Assembly (NCBI RefSeq): GCF_014204795.1
Contig: NZ_JACHMB010000001.1
Span: 9,932,501-9,996,500 of the forward strand
Origin: Nonomuraea jabiensis
GTDB lineage: Bacteria; Actinomycetota; Actinomycetes; Streptosporangiales; Streptosporangiaceae
Direction of reading: 5' to 3'
Length of the DNA stretch: 64,000 bases
In this document: one piece after another, positions 8,852 to 17,343 of the stretch
Layout: each line of letters opens with the position of its first letter
How positions within the stretch are numbered: the first letter of the stretch is position 1
The notes under the pieces: generated by a model
The model's database searches: none
What the model was told of the DNA's origin: nothing
Seen by the model: only the letters and a program-made list of their open reading frames with translations
Translations under genes and position numbers: made by a program

Positions 8852-10057
8852 TCAGCGGCCAGGGTCCGCCGAGCGCTCGGCGGCCGGGCGCAGCACGCCC
8901 GCCAGGGCCAGCGCGACCAGGATCCCGGCACCGCCCGCCACCGCGATCGCGGCCCCGGGCCCGATCAGCTCTCCGAGCGCCCCGACCAGCGCCGCCCCGG
9001 CCGCCTGCCCCGTCATCAGCCCCGACGACTGCAGCCCGAACGCCTGCCCCCGCACCTCCTCGGGCACCGACTCCACGAACCGCCGCTGCAACCCCAGCTG
9101 GTACGACAGCCCCGCGGTCGCCACGGCGGCCAGCACGGCGGCCCACGCCATCCCCGGTCCGAGCGCGAACCCCACCCAGGGCACGGCGAGCAGCACCGCC
9201 AGCGGGAACGACAGCCGCTCCCGCAGCCCCGGCGCGGCGAACCTGCCCACCGCGAACTCCCCCGCCGCCATCCCCCCGGCCGCCGCCGCGAGCACCACCC
9301 CGGCCTGCCCCTGCCCGCCCAGGTAGGGCACGACCATGGCCTCGGCCCCGGCCAGGCACACGCACGGCAGCCACCCCGCCAGCAGCAGCCCGCGCACGTG
9401 CCCGTCGGCCAGCAGCCGCCGGTTGACCCGCAGCGTCTGGCGCACCGCGCCCGCCCGCGCCGTACCCCGGGCGGGCCGGTACGGCAGTCCGGCCCGCAGC
9501 ACCACGGCGGCGACCGCCGCCAGGCCCGCGGTCGTGGCCAGCGCCCCCGAGGGCCCGGCGACGGCCAGGAACGCGCCTCCGGCCGCCAGCCCGGCGATCT
9601 GCGCGCTCGCGGAGGCCACGTTCAGGACCGACCGTCCGAGCACGAACGCGTCGCCGGGCAGCACGTCGGGCAGCATCGCCGCCCGCGCGGCGAAGAAGAC
9701 CGGCGTGAACAGCCCCGTGACCAGCACCAGCGCCAGCATCGCCCAGACCGGCAGCCCCGCGTAGGCCAGCAGCAGGCACGTCACCGCCCTGACCACCTCG
9801 CCGGTCACCATCAGCGCCCGCGGCGGCAGCCGGTCGGCCAGCGAGAGCAGGAACAGCCCGCCCACGATGAACGGCAGCCAGCCGGCCATGTACGCGGCGG
9901 CCGACAGGCCGGCCGAGCCGGTCCGCGCGTAGACGAGCACGGACAGGGCCAGCATCTTGATCGAGTCCCCGCCGATGAGCAGCGCGAAGCTGCCGAACAG
10001 GACCCGGAACTCCTTGACGGCGAACACCTCGCCGAACGTCGCTCCTTGCACGTCCAC
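8852..10057 (-). CDS. MFS transporter
   Basis: This 401-residue protein has about 12 hydrophobic segments in two halves. After the first helices it shows LLSLADRLPPRALMV, a loose form of the MFS loop-2/3 motif, and later ESVPEEVRGQAFGLQSSG, typical of enterobactin-exporter-like (MFS_3) permeases of actinomycetes. The substrate is unknown. It starts at GTG 10057 and is divergent from an ArsR-like regulator 53 bp away across a palindromic operator, so its expression is probably repressed by that regulator. Confidence 0.85.
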   Translation of the reverse strand: MDVQGATFGEVFAVKEFRVLFGSFALLIGGDSIKMLALSVLVYARTGSAGLSAAAYMAGWLPFIVGGLFLLSLADRLPPRALMVTGEVVRAVTCLLLAYAGLPVWAMLALVLVTGLFTPVFFAARAAMLPDVLPGDAFVLGRSVLNVASASAQIAGLAAGGAFLAVAGPSGALATTAGLAAVAAVVLRAGLPYRPARGTARAGAVRQTLRVNRRLLADGHVRGLLLAGWLPCVCLAGAEAMVVPYLGGQGQAGVVLAAAAGGMAAGEFAVGRFAAPGLRERLSFPLAVLLAVPWVGFALGPGMAWAAVLAAVATAGLSYQLGLQRRFVESVPEEVRGQAFGLQSSGLMTGQAAGAALVGALGELIGPGAAIAVAGGAGILVALALAGVLRPAAERSADPGR

Positions 10058-10091
10058 GATGGTGCAGACGGGGTCGGCGACCTGGCGACTG

Positions 10092-10109
10092 TTTCGGATA
10101 TAACCGAAA
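10092..10109. promoter_or_regulatory. Palindromic operator overlapping a likely leaderless promoter
   Basis: TTTCGG-ATATAA-CCGAAA is a perfect 6-bp inverted repeat with an AT-rich centre, of the kind bound by ArsR-type winged-helix dimers. The centre contains TATAAC (10099-10104), which fits a -10 box 6-7 bases before the GTG at 10111. That spacing suggests a leaderless transcript, and no ribosome site is present. Confidence 0.6.
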
Positions 10110-10110
10110 G

Positions 10111-11085
10111 GTGCCGGTAAGGATCGAGGTCACCCCGCAGGATCTGGTGGCCACCAGGTTCGCGATCTCGCCGCTGATCGAGACCATGCACGCGCAGTGG
10201 GTGCTGGCGGGCCGGTTGGAGGCGGGCGTGCACGGCCGGTGGGCCGCGCGGTGGCGGGGCACGTACCGGGAGCTCGAACGCGCCCACCCCGTGCTGCGGG
10301 CCGCGGCCGCGATCAGCGGCAACCGGCGCGGCACGAACGTCGCCTTCATCGCCCCGCCGCCGACGGCGGTGGACGTGCCGTTCGAGGCGGAGCTGGCCGC
10401 CATGCGCGCGACGCCGCTGGAGCAGGCGCACGCGGAGATCGCCGGGGCGCTCGCCGGGCGGCCGGCGGCGGGCGAGGCCAGGGAGCTGCTGGCGGGGCCG
10501 CGGGTGGTGGAGCGGTTCGCCGACGCGTACGAGGCGCTCTGGAGGCGGATCCTCTCCCACGACTGGCCGCGCTTCCGCGCGATCCTGCAGCGTGACGTCG
10601 CCCATCGGGCGGGACGGCTGGCCGCCTACGGCTGGGCGGCGGCACTGGACGACCTCAGCCCGCAGGTCCACTGGCGGCCCCGGGGGCAGATCGAGGTCGA
10701 GCTGACCAGCCTGCACGGGCTGCGCCGGCTCGGCGGCAAGGGGCTGCTCTTCCTGCCGTCGGCGTTCACGACCGCCGTCGGGGCCTACCTGGAGGACGCC
10801 TGGCCGTACGCGATGATCTACCCCGCGAGGGGCGCCGCGGCCGCGCCCGCCGCGGCCGACGCCGGCCTGGCGGCCCTGATCGGCCGCAGCCGCGCCCGCA
10901 TCCTCGCCGAGCTGGCCGAGCCGGCCACCACCACCCAGCTCGCGGCCCTGCTCGGGCAGAGCCTGGGCACCACGGGCGGCCATGTGGCGGCGCTGCGCAG
11001 GACGGGCCTGATCGCGGGCACCCGCGTGGGCCGCGGCGTCCTGTACGCGCGCACGGCCCTCGGCGACGCCCTGGTCAACGGCTGA
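10111..11085 (+). CDS. ArsR-like winged-helix regulator with DUF5937-type N-terminal region
   Basis: This 324-residue protein begins in the style of DUF5937 proteins (IEVTPQDLVATRFAISPL). It ends with an ArsR-type winged helix (about residues 250-320): ARILAELAEPATTTQLAALL, then SLGTTGGHVAALRRTGLI and a wing with GRGVLYARTALG. The central region may sense a ligand, but none is evident. The GTG start directly follows the palindrome at 10092-10109. Autoregulation and repression of the divergent MFS gene are likely. Confidence 0.8.
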   Translation: MPVRIEVTPQDLVATRFAISPLIETMHAQWVLAGRLEAGVHGRWAARWRGTYRELERAHPVLRAAAAISGNRRGTNVAFIAPPPTAVDVPFEAELAAMRATPLEQAHAEIAGALAGRPAAGEARELLAGPRVVERFADAYEALWRRILSHDWPRFRAILQRDVAHRAGRLAAYGWAAALDDLSPQVHWRPRGQIEVELTSLHGLRRLGGKGLLFLPSAFTTAVGAYLEDAWPYAMIYPARGAAAAPAAADAGLAALIGRSRARILAELAEPATTTQLAALLGQSLGTTGGHVAALRRTGLIAGTRVGRGVLYARTALGDALVNG

Positions 11086-11167
11086 GCACCCCCTCCCACG
11101 AAAGAGACAAAAGCCACTAAGCACCCCCCTTCGCCATATTCAGGTAAACCCTACTGATACAGTCGCT

Positions 11168-11300
11168 TATGTCACGAGTCCAGTGCGAAGCCCCGGCTTG
11201 CTGGACGGCAACCCTCCCACCGCGGCGGGGTGCCCCGGGTGATGACATGGTCGTCGAGCTGAACGGTGCTCCTGGCGGCAAGCGCGGATGACGAGTCGTG
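11168..11300 (+). promoter_or_regulatory. SAM-IV-type S-adenosylmethionine riboswitch
   Basis: The conserved actinomycete SAM-I/IV-clan core is present: GTCACGAG (11171-11178), the P2 helix GTCCAG/CTGGAC (11178-11183 and 11201-11206) flanking GCCCCGGCTTG, then GGCAACCCTCC (around 11207-11217), GGGGTGCCCCGGGTGATGAC (about 11227-11246) closing P1, and a distal GGCAAGCGCGG hairpin. The GCCCCGG loop can pair with the later CCGGG to form the pseudoknot. It lies 44 bases before the ABC importer operon, with no other gene between. Confidence 0.85.
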
Positions 11301-11343
11301 CTGCCCTGCGCCCTTGGCCGGCCGCTCGAAAGGGAAGGGAAAG

Positions 11344-12447
11344 ATGAAGGGCGGATTCACTCGCCTCGCGGGACTGGGCATGGTGGTCGCGCTGGCGGTC
11401 ACGGCCTGCGGCGGCGTCGACACGGGCGGATCGTCCAGCACGGGCGGATCGCCGGACGCGGCGAAGCAGGAGCTCACGGTGACCGCGTTCGCGGGGGCGT
11501 GGGGCGAGCTGTTCAAGAAGTCGTTCGTGGAGCCGTTCGAACGCGACACCGGCGCCAAGGTGAACCTCGTCTACGGCGCGAACGCCGAATGGCTCACCAA
11601 GCTGCGCGCGGCCGGCGGCAAGAACCCGCCGTTCGACGTCATCGCCTTCACGCCGGACGCGTCGCTGCCCGCGGCCTCCGCCGGGCTGCTCCAGCCGCTG
11701 GCCACCGACGGGCTGGCGCACTTCAAGGAGCTGGACCCGGTGCTCGCCGGCAAGTCCGCCTACGACGGCAAGCAGTACGGCGTGCCGCTGACCACCGGCT
11801 CCACCGGCCTCCTCTACCGCACCGACAAGATCAAGACGCCGCCCGCGGACTGGGCGGACATCTTCGACAAGCAGTACTGCGGCCACGTCGCCCTCCCGCC
11901 GCTCACCTACAACCCCGGCCTGGAGTTCTTCTCCGCCCTGGTCACCTCCCAGGGCGGCAGGCTGTCGGATCCGGCCGCCGTGGACAGGGCGTTCGACAAG
12001 CTCGCGACGCTGAAGGGCTGCGTGTCCTCCTTCCCCGCCAACGCGGGCAACGCCGCCACCGTCATCGAGAACGGCGACGCCTGGATCATGCCCTTCTGGG
12101 ACGGGCGCGCCTTCGCCATGGCCCAGGCCGGCTCCCCGATCGGCTTCACCTACCCCAAGTCCGGCCCCGTGGGCGCGCTGACCTCGTACTTCGTCGCCGC
12201 GGGGACGCAGAAGAGCGACCTGGCGAACAAGTTCCTCGACCACCTGACGGCCGCGCAGAACCAGAAGCCGTTCGCCGAGGGCACCTGGTACGCCGCGGGC
12301 AACGACTCGATCTCCTACAGCGAGCCGTTCGAGCAGAAGGTGAAGCACGGTCCCGACGTCTTCAAGAAGTTCATCTGGGTGGACTACGCGGTCGCCACCC
12401 CGAAGCTGAACGAATGGCAGCAGCGGTGGAACCAGATCTTCGGCTGA
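11344..12447 (+). CDS. ABC transporter substrate-binding lipoprotein (polyamine/PotD-like)
   Basis: This 367-residue protein starts at ATG 11344 behind GGGAAGGGAAAG. It is a lipoprotein, with signal segment LGMVVALAVTACGG and the acylated Cys near residue 20, followed by a Gly/Ser tether. The mature part is a periplasmic-binding fold of the spermidine/putrescine group (LTVTAFAGAWGELFKKSF, YGVPLTTGSTGLLYRTDKI, KFLDHLTAAQNQK). It should capture the substrate of the importer encoded downstream. The ligand is not known: the family binds polyamines, but also many other small polar molecules. The SAM riboswitch upstream hints at a sulphur or methyl-related substrate. Confidence 0.9.
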   Translation: MKGGFTRLAGLGMVVALAVTACGGVDTGGSSSTGGSPDAAKQELTVTAFAGAWGELFKKSFVEPFERDTGAKVNLVYGANAEWLTKLRAAGGKNPPFDVIAFTPDASLPAASAGLLQPLATDGLAHFKELDPVLAGKSAYDGKQYGVPLTTGSTGLLYRTDKIKTPPADWADIFDKQYCGHVALPPLTYNPGLEFFSALVTSQGGRLSDPAAVDRAFDKLATLKGCVSSFPANAGNAATVIENGDAWIMPFWDGRAFAMAQAGSPIGFTYPKSGPVGALTSYFVAAGTQKSDLANKFLDHLTAAQNQKPFAEGTWYAAGNDSISYSEPFEQKVKHGPDVFKKFIWVDYAVATPKLNEWQQRWNQIFG

Positions 12448-13529
12448 CCCCGGAAGAAGGCGGCGGGCACGTCGAGATCGAGGGGCTCGCCGCCGGGTAC
12501 GACGGCGCGCGCGTGCTCGACCTGGACCGGCTGTCGATCCGCAAGGGCGAGTTCCTGTCGATCCTCGGGCCCAGCGGCTGCGGCAAGACGACGCTGCTCA
12601 ACTGCGTCGCCGGGTTCGTCCAGCCCACGGCCGGGCGGATCGTGATCGACGGCTCCGACGTGACCGCGCGGCCCCCGTACCGGCGGGGCCTGGGCATGGT
12701 GTTCCAGAACTACGCGCTCTTCCCGCACATGACCGTGGCCGCCAACGTGGCGTACGGGCTGCGCGTGCGCCGGCTCGACCGGCGGGAGCGGGACGAGCGG
12801 GTGCGGGAGGCGCTGAGCCTGGTCGGCCTGGAGGGGTACGCCGGGCGGCGGCCCCGGCAGCTGTCCGGCGGGCAGCAGCAGCGCGTCGCCCTCGCCCGCG
12901 CCCTGGCCATCCGGCCCGCCGTGCTGCTGCTGGACGAGCCGCTGTCCAACCTGGACGCCAAGCTGCGCAGGGAGATGCGGGTGGAGCTGCGCGCCATCCA
13001 GCGGCGCATCGGCACCACCATGGTCTTCGTCACGCACGACCAGGAGGAGGCGCTCGCGCTGTCCGACCGGGTGGCCGTCATGAACGGTGGCCGGGTCGAG
13101 CAGCTCGGCACCCCCGACGAGGTCTACCGGCGGCCGGCGACCCGGTTCGTCGCGCAGTTCATCGGCGCGGCCAACGTCCTGGAGGGCACGGTGACCGGCT
13201 CGGGCGCGCTCGACTCCGGCGGGATCGTCGTCGAGTGCGGTCCGCTGCCGCTGCGGCCGGGCGGGCGCGCCGTCGTCGCCGTCCGCCCCGAACGCATCCG
13301 CCTGGCCACACCGGGCCCTGATGTGAGCGGGCTGGCCGGGACGGTGGGATATCGGGCCTTCGCCGGGGACGCCTGGCACGTGGAGGTGCGGCTGGCCGAC
13401 GGGCGCACCCTGAGCGTGCAGGTCGCCGACACCGGCGGGGGCGCCGCGGACCCGCCCGGCGCGGGCACGTCCGTGCTCGCGCACTGGGATCCGGCCGACG
13501 TCATCCTCCTGGAAACGGAGGCGCGATGA
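12414..13529 (+). CDS. ABC importer ATPase (PotA-like)
   Basis: This ATPase of about 371 residues has Walker A GPSGCGKTT, Q-loop VFQNYALFPHMT, signature LSGGQQQRVALARAL, Walker B VLLLDEPLSNLD and switch VTHDQEEALALSDR. A C-terminal TOBE domain follows (VAVRPERIRL, then LAHWDPADVILLE). It powers uptake with the two permeases. The start is unclear: ATG 12414 and GTG 12426 both lie inside the end of the binding-protein gene, which implies translational coupling. The next gene begins on its stop as ATGA. Confidence 0.9.
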   Translation: MAAAVEPDLRLTPEEGGGHVEIEGLAAGYDGARVLDLDRLSIRKGEFLSILGPSGCGKTTLLNCVAGFVQPTAGRIVIDGSDVTARPPYRRGLGMVFQNYALFPHMTVAANVAYGLRVRRLDRRERDERVREALSLVGLEGYAGRRPRQLSGGQQQRVALARALAIRPAVLLLDEPLSNLDAKLRREMRVELRAIQRRIGTTMVFVTHDQEEALALSDRVAVMNGGRVEQLGTPDEVYRRPATRFVAQFIGAANVLEGTVTGSGALDSGGIVVECGPLPLRPGGRAVVAVRPERIRLATPGPDVSGLAGTVGYRAFAGDAWHVEVRLADGRTLSVQVADTGGGAADPPGAGTSVLAHWDPADVILLETEAR

Positions 13530-14383
13530 CACGCCGCTGGGCGGGCCTGCCGTACGTTCTGCCGCTCGTCGCCTTCCTGGCCGCCCTCTTCCTGATCCCC
13601 CTCGTGGGGCTGCTGCGGCTCAGCTTCAGCCCTGTCGGCGCTTTCAACGCGGCGCTGCCCGGGTTCACCTTCCAGCAGTACGCGCGGGTGTTCACCGAGC
13701 CGTACTTCTACGGCTCCCTGCTGCAGACCCTGGCCACCGCGCTGCTGGTGGCGGCGCTGTGCGTGGCGCTGGCGTACCCGGCCGCGTACTTCCTGGCCCG
13801 CCGGCGCCCCGGCGTGCTGCGGACCCTGCTGTTCGTCATCGTGATCTCGCCGCTGCTGACCAGCGTGGTGGTGCGCACCTACGGATGGGTCGTGCTGCTG
13901 TCCGGCAACGGGCTCGTCAACCGGGCGCTCGTCGCCTCCGGGCTGCGTGACCAGCCCGCCCAGCTGCTCACGAGCTATCCGGCCGTCGTGGTCGCGGTGA
14001 CGCACGTGCTGCTGCCGTTCGCGATCATCCCGCTCACGACGGCGCTCGGCGGGCTGGACCGCAACCTGCACCGGGCCTCGCAGACGCTCGGGGCCGGACC
14101 GATCAGGACGTTCCTGCGGGTCACGGTCCCGCTCAGCCTGCCCGGCGCGGTCACCGGCGCCCTCATCGTCTTCGCCCTGGCCATGGGCATCTACATCACG
14201 CCGCTGCTGGTCGGCGGGGTGACCCAGCCGCTGACCGGCATCCGCGTCTACGACCAGGTGACGACGGTGTTCGACTACCCGGTGGCGGCGGCGCTGAGCT
14301 TCGCGCTGCTCGCGCTGACCGTCGTGGCCACGGGGCTGCTGGCGGGCGTGTTCCGGATCTGGGAGAGGCGCCTTCATGGGTGA
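13526..14383 (+). CDS. ABC importer permease 1 (PotB-like)
   Basis: This 285-residue inner-membrane protein has six hydrophobic segments. The binding-protein-dependent permease EAA loop is near residue 190: RASQTLGAGPIRTFLRV then TVPLSLPG. It overlaps the ATPase gene by ATGA with a GGAGG-type site upstream. With the second permease it should form the heteromeric channel for the ligand delivered by the lipoprotein. Confidence 0.9.
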   Translation: MTRRWAGLPYVLPLVAFLAALFLIPLVGLLRLSFSPVGAFNAALPGFTFQQYARVFTEPYFYGSLLQTLATALLVAALCVALAYPAAYFLARRRPGVLRTLLFVIVISPLLTSVVVRTYGWVVLLSGNGLVNRALVASGLRDQPAQLLTSYPAVVVAVTHVLLPFAIIPLTTALGGLDRNLHRASQTLGAGPIRTFLRVTVPLSLPGAVTGALIVFALAMGIYITPLLVGGVTQPLTGIRVYDQVTTVFDYPVAAALSFALLALTVVATGLLAGVFRIWERRLHG

Positions 14384-15176
14384 GCGGGGCTACGACAGGA
14401 TCGTGCGGCTGGTGGCCGCGGCCCTGGCGGCGCTGGTGTTCCTGTTCCTGATCGCGCCGCTGGTCGTGCTGGTGACGAGCTCGTTCAACCGGGCGGGCTC
14501 GATGGCGTTCCCGCCGTCGGGGCTGTCGCTGCGCTGGTACGCCGAGGTGCTCGGCTCGCCCGACTGGCAGGTGTCGTTCCGGCTGAGCGGCCTGCTGGTG
14601 CTCCTGGTGGTGCCGACGAGCGTGGTCATCGGGACGCTGGCGGCGTACGGGCTGACGCAGGGGTCGTTCCCGGGGCGGCGGCTGCTGCAGGGGTTCGCGC
14701 TGTCCCCGCTGATGGTTCCGGAGATCATCGTCGCGCTCGGCCTGCTCTACTACTTCCACGGCGTCGGCCTGGTCAACTCGGTGACCGGGCTGTGGCTGGC
14801 GCATTCGCTGGTGGCGCTGCCGTTCGTGGTGCGGGCGGTCATGGTGAGCGCGACGCAGCTCGACCCGGCGCTGGAGCGGGCCGCCCTGAGCCTGGGCGCG
14901 GGGCGGGTGCGGGTGTTCCTGACCGTGACGCTGCCGCTGCTGCGGCCCGGCATCCTCGCGGGCGCGATCCTCGCCGCGGTCACGTCGCTGGGCGAGGTCG
15001 CCGTCACGGCCCTGGTGGCGGGCGCCAACACCACGACGGTGCCGCTGCGCATCTTCTCGGCCGTGCAGTACCAGCTCGACCCGTCGATGGCCGCGGTGTC
15101 CACGCTGCTCATGGCGGCGAGCGTGGTGGTGATGGTGGTCGCGGACCGATTCGCTCGCATTTCGGAGGCCCTGTGA
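14376..15176 (+). CDS. ABC importer permease 2 (PotC-like)
   Basis: This 266-residue membrane protein has six predicted segments. Its EAA loop reads ERAALSLGAGRVRVFLTV then TLPLLRPGI. It overlaps permease 1 by 8 bases and has GGGAGAGG before its ATG. Its stop overlaps the GTG of hyuA (GTGA), so transporter and enzyme genes are one translationally linked unit. Confidence 0.9.
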   Translation: MGERGYDRIVRLVAAALAALVFLFLIAPLVVLVTSSFNRAGSMAFPPSGLSLRWYAEVLGSPDWQVSFRLSGLLVLLVVPTSVVIGTLAAYGLTQGSFPGRRLLQGFALSPLMVPEIIVALGLLYYFHGVGLVNSVTGLWLAHSLVALPFVVRAVMVSATQLDPALERAALSLGAGRVRVFLTVTLPLLRPGILAGAILAAVTSLGEVAVTALVAGANTTTVPLRIFSAVQYQLDPSMAAVSTLLMAASVVVMVVADRFARISEAL

Positions 15177-17341
15177 CGAGCACAGTGACCAGCACAGTGA
15201 CAAGCACGGGTAGGGCGGCCGCGGCCGGCGCGCGGATCGGCATCGACGTCGGGGGCACGTTCACCGACCTCGTGGCCTCCGTACCGGACCGCGGCCTCGT
15301 GGTGCACCACAAGGAGCCGAGCACGCCCGCTGACCCGTCCCTGGCGGTCGCGGACGGGCTGGCGGCCCTTCTCGCCCGCGCGGAGCTGCGGCCGGAGGAG
15401 GTCACGGGCCTCGTCCACGGCACCACGATCGGCCTGAACGCCGTCATCCAGCGGCGCGGCGCGCGCATCGCCCTGGTGGTGACCGAGGGCTACCGCGACA
15501 TCCTGGAGATCGGCCGCAGCCGCATGCCGTCCTCCTTCGACCTGTACGCGGGCAAGGAGGAGCCCCTCGTCCCCCGCAACCTCATCGTCGAGATCGCCGC
15601 CCGGCTGGGCCCGCGCGGCGAGCCCGTGGCCGAGCCGGACGCCGCCGAGCTGGACCGCGTCGCCGCGCGGCTGCGGGCCACCGGGGCCGACGCGGCGGCG
15701 GTCGTGATCCTGCACGGCTACACCGACCCGGCCTTCGAGGAGGGCGTCGCGGCGGGCCTGCGCGAGCGGCTGCCCTCGTTGCCGGTGACGGCCTCGGCGA
15801 CCGTGTGGCCCGAGGTCCGCGAGTACGAGCGTGCCCTGGTGGCCTGCATGAACGCCTACATCCAGCCGCTCATGCGCGACTACTTCGCCCGCCTGGAGGG
15901 CCGGGTGCGCGGGCTCGGGGTGTCGGCGCCGATCTTCATCAGCGCGTCCAACGGCGGCTCGATGAGCCTGCGCTCGGCCGCGGAACGGCCCGTCGAGACC
16001 GTGCTGTCGGGGCCGGCCGCCGGTGTGGCCGCGGCCGCCCGGCTGGGCGCGGGGGCCATCGTCACGTTCGACATGGGCGGGACCAGCAGCGACATCGCCG
16101 TGTCCGTGGACGGCTCGCCCGAGCTGGCCACCCACACCACGGTGGGCGGGCTGCCCCTCATCGTGCCGGTCGTGGCCGTGCACGCGATCGGGGCCGGGGG
16201 CGGGTCGGTGATCCGGGTGGACGGGCAGGGCGTGCTCAAGGTCGGGCCGGGCAGCGCGGGCGCCGACCCCGGCCCGGCGGCGTACGGCCGGGGCGGCGAC
16301 CGGCCGACCGTGACGGACTGCTACCTCGCGACCGGGCTGATCGACCCGCGCACGTTCCTCGGCGGCCGGATGCCCCTCGACGCCGGCGCCTCGCTCAAGG
16401 CCCTGTCGGGCCTGGCCCCCCACCTCGCCTCCGGAGGCGAGCGCGGGGAGCCCGCCGGCGGCGACGTGGCCGGACCGGACGGGCCGGGTGGCGAGGTGGC
16501 CGCGTACCGGGTGGCGGCGTCGGCGTTGCGGGTGGCGACGGCGGGGATGGCGACCGAGCTGCAGAAGATCATGGCGCAGCGCGGGCTCGACCCGCGGCGG
16601 TTCGCGCTCGTGCCGTTCGGCGGCGCGGGCCCGACGCACGCCGCCCTGCTCGCCGAGGAGGTCGGGATCGGGCACATCGTGGTCCCGCCGACCGCCGCCA
16701 CGTTCTGCGCGCTGGGCGCGGCCGGCGCCGACCTGCGCCGCGACTTCGCCCGCAGCCTGCGCCGCCCCCTGGACGCCGCGAGCGCCACCCGCCTGGCGGG
16801 CGTGCTCGCCGAGCTGTCCGCCCGGGCCCAGGAGTGGCTGGCCGAGCAGAACGGCGAGGCCAGGCTGCGGGGCCGGCTGTCGTTCGCGGCCGACATGCGT
16901 TACTCCGGCCAGGCGTACGAGCTCCGCGTCGACCTCGACCCGGAGCGCCTGGACGCCGAGGCGGTCTCCGAGGCGTTCCACGCCGAGCACGAGCGCCTGT
17001 ACGGCTTCCGCGACCAGAGCGCGACCATCGAGCTCGGCACCGCCAGGCTCGGCGTGGTCGGCCCGGTGGCCGGCCTGCCGCCCGCCGCCGTCCCCCCGGG
17101 CACGGGCGCGCCCCACCCCACGGCCCGCAGGCGGGTCCTGCTGGCCGGCGCCTGGCACGACGCCCACGTCCATGCGCGCGAGTCCCTGGGCGTGGGGGAC
17201 GCGTTCGACGGCCCGGCGATCGTCGAGCAGGACGACACCACCGTGGTCGTGCCGCCCGGCTGGTCGGCGGACGTGGACGAGGCCGGCAACCTGCACCTGC
17301 GCCGGACGGACGGCGCCCACCACCCCCGTCGGAAGGCCTGA
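15173..17341 (+). CDS. hyuA: Hydantoinase/oxoprolinase A subunit (HyuA-like)
   Basis: This 722-residue protein has the ATP-binding ASKHA fold of the hydantoinase A family: GIDVGGTFTDLVAS near residue 22, HGTTIGLNAVIQRRG, FDMGGTSSDIAVSVDG near residue 300, GAGGGSVIRVD and FGGAGPTHAALLAEE. With HyuB it forms ATP-dependent enzymes that open cyclic amides such as N-methylhydantoin or 5-oxoproline, or carboxylate ketones. Subtype cannot be set by eye. The GTG start has CGGAGG 5 bases upstream. The first 13 codons are a small repeat (VTST three times) not seen in the family core, so a start at a later GTG is possible. Confidence 0.9.
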   Translation: MTSTVTSTVTSTGRAAAAGARIGIDVGGTFTDLVASVPDRGLVVHHKEPSTPADPSLAVADGLAALLARAELRPEEVTGLVHGTTIGLNAVIQRRGARIALVVTEGYRDILEIGRSRMPSSFDLYAGKEEPLVPRNLIVEIAARLGPRGEPVAEPDAAELDRVAARLRATGADAAAVVILHGYTDPAFEEGVAAGLRERLPSLPVTASATVWPEVREYERALVACMNAYIQPLMRDYFARLEGRVRGLGVSAPIFISASNGGSMSLRSAAERPVETVLSGPAAGVAAAARLGAGAIVTFDMGGTSSDIAVSVDGSPELATHTTVGGLPLIVPVVAVHAIGAGGGSVIRVDGQGVLKVGPGSAGADPGPAAYGRGGDRPTVTDCYLATGLIDPRTFLGGRMPLDAGASLKALSGLAPHLASGGERGEPAGGDVAGPDGPGGEVAAYRVAASALRVATAGMATELQKIMAQRGLDPRRFALVPFGGAGPTHAALLAEEVGIGHIVVPPTAATFCALGAAGADLRRDFARSLRRPLDAASATRLAGVLAELSARAQEWLAEQNGEARLRGRLSFAADMRYSGQAYELRVDLDPERLDAEAVSEAFHAEHERLYGFRDQSATIELGTARLGVVGPVAGLPPAAVPPGTGAPHPTARRRVLLAGAWHDAHVHARESLGVGDAFDGPAIVEQDDTTVVVPPGWSADVDEAGNLHLRRTDGAHHPRRKA

Positions 17342-17343
17342 AC

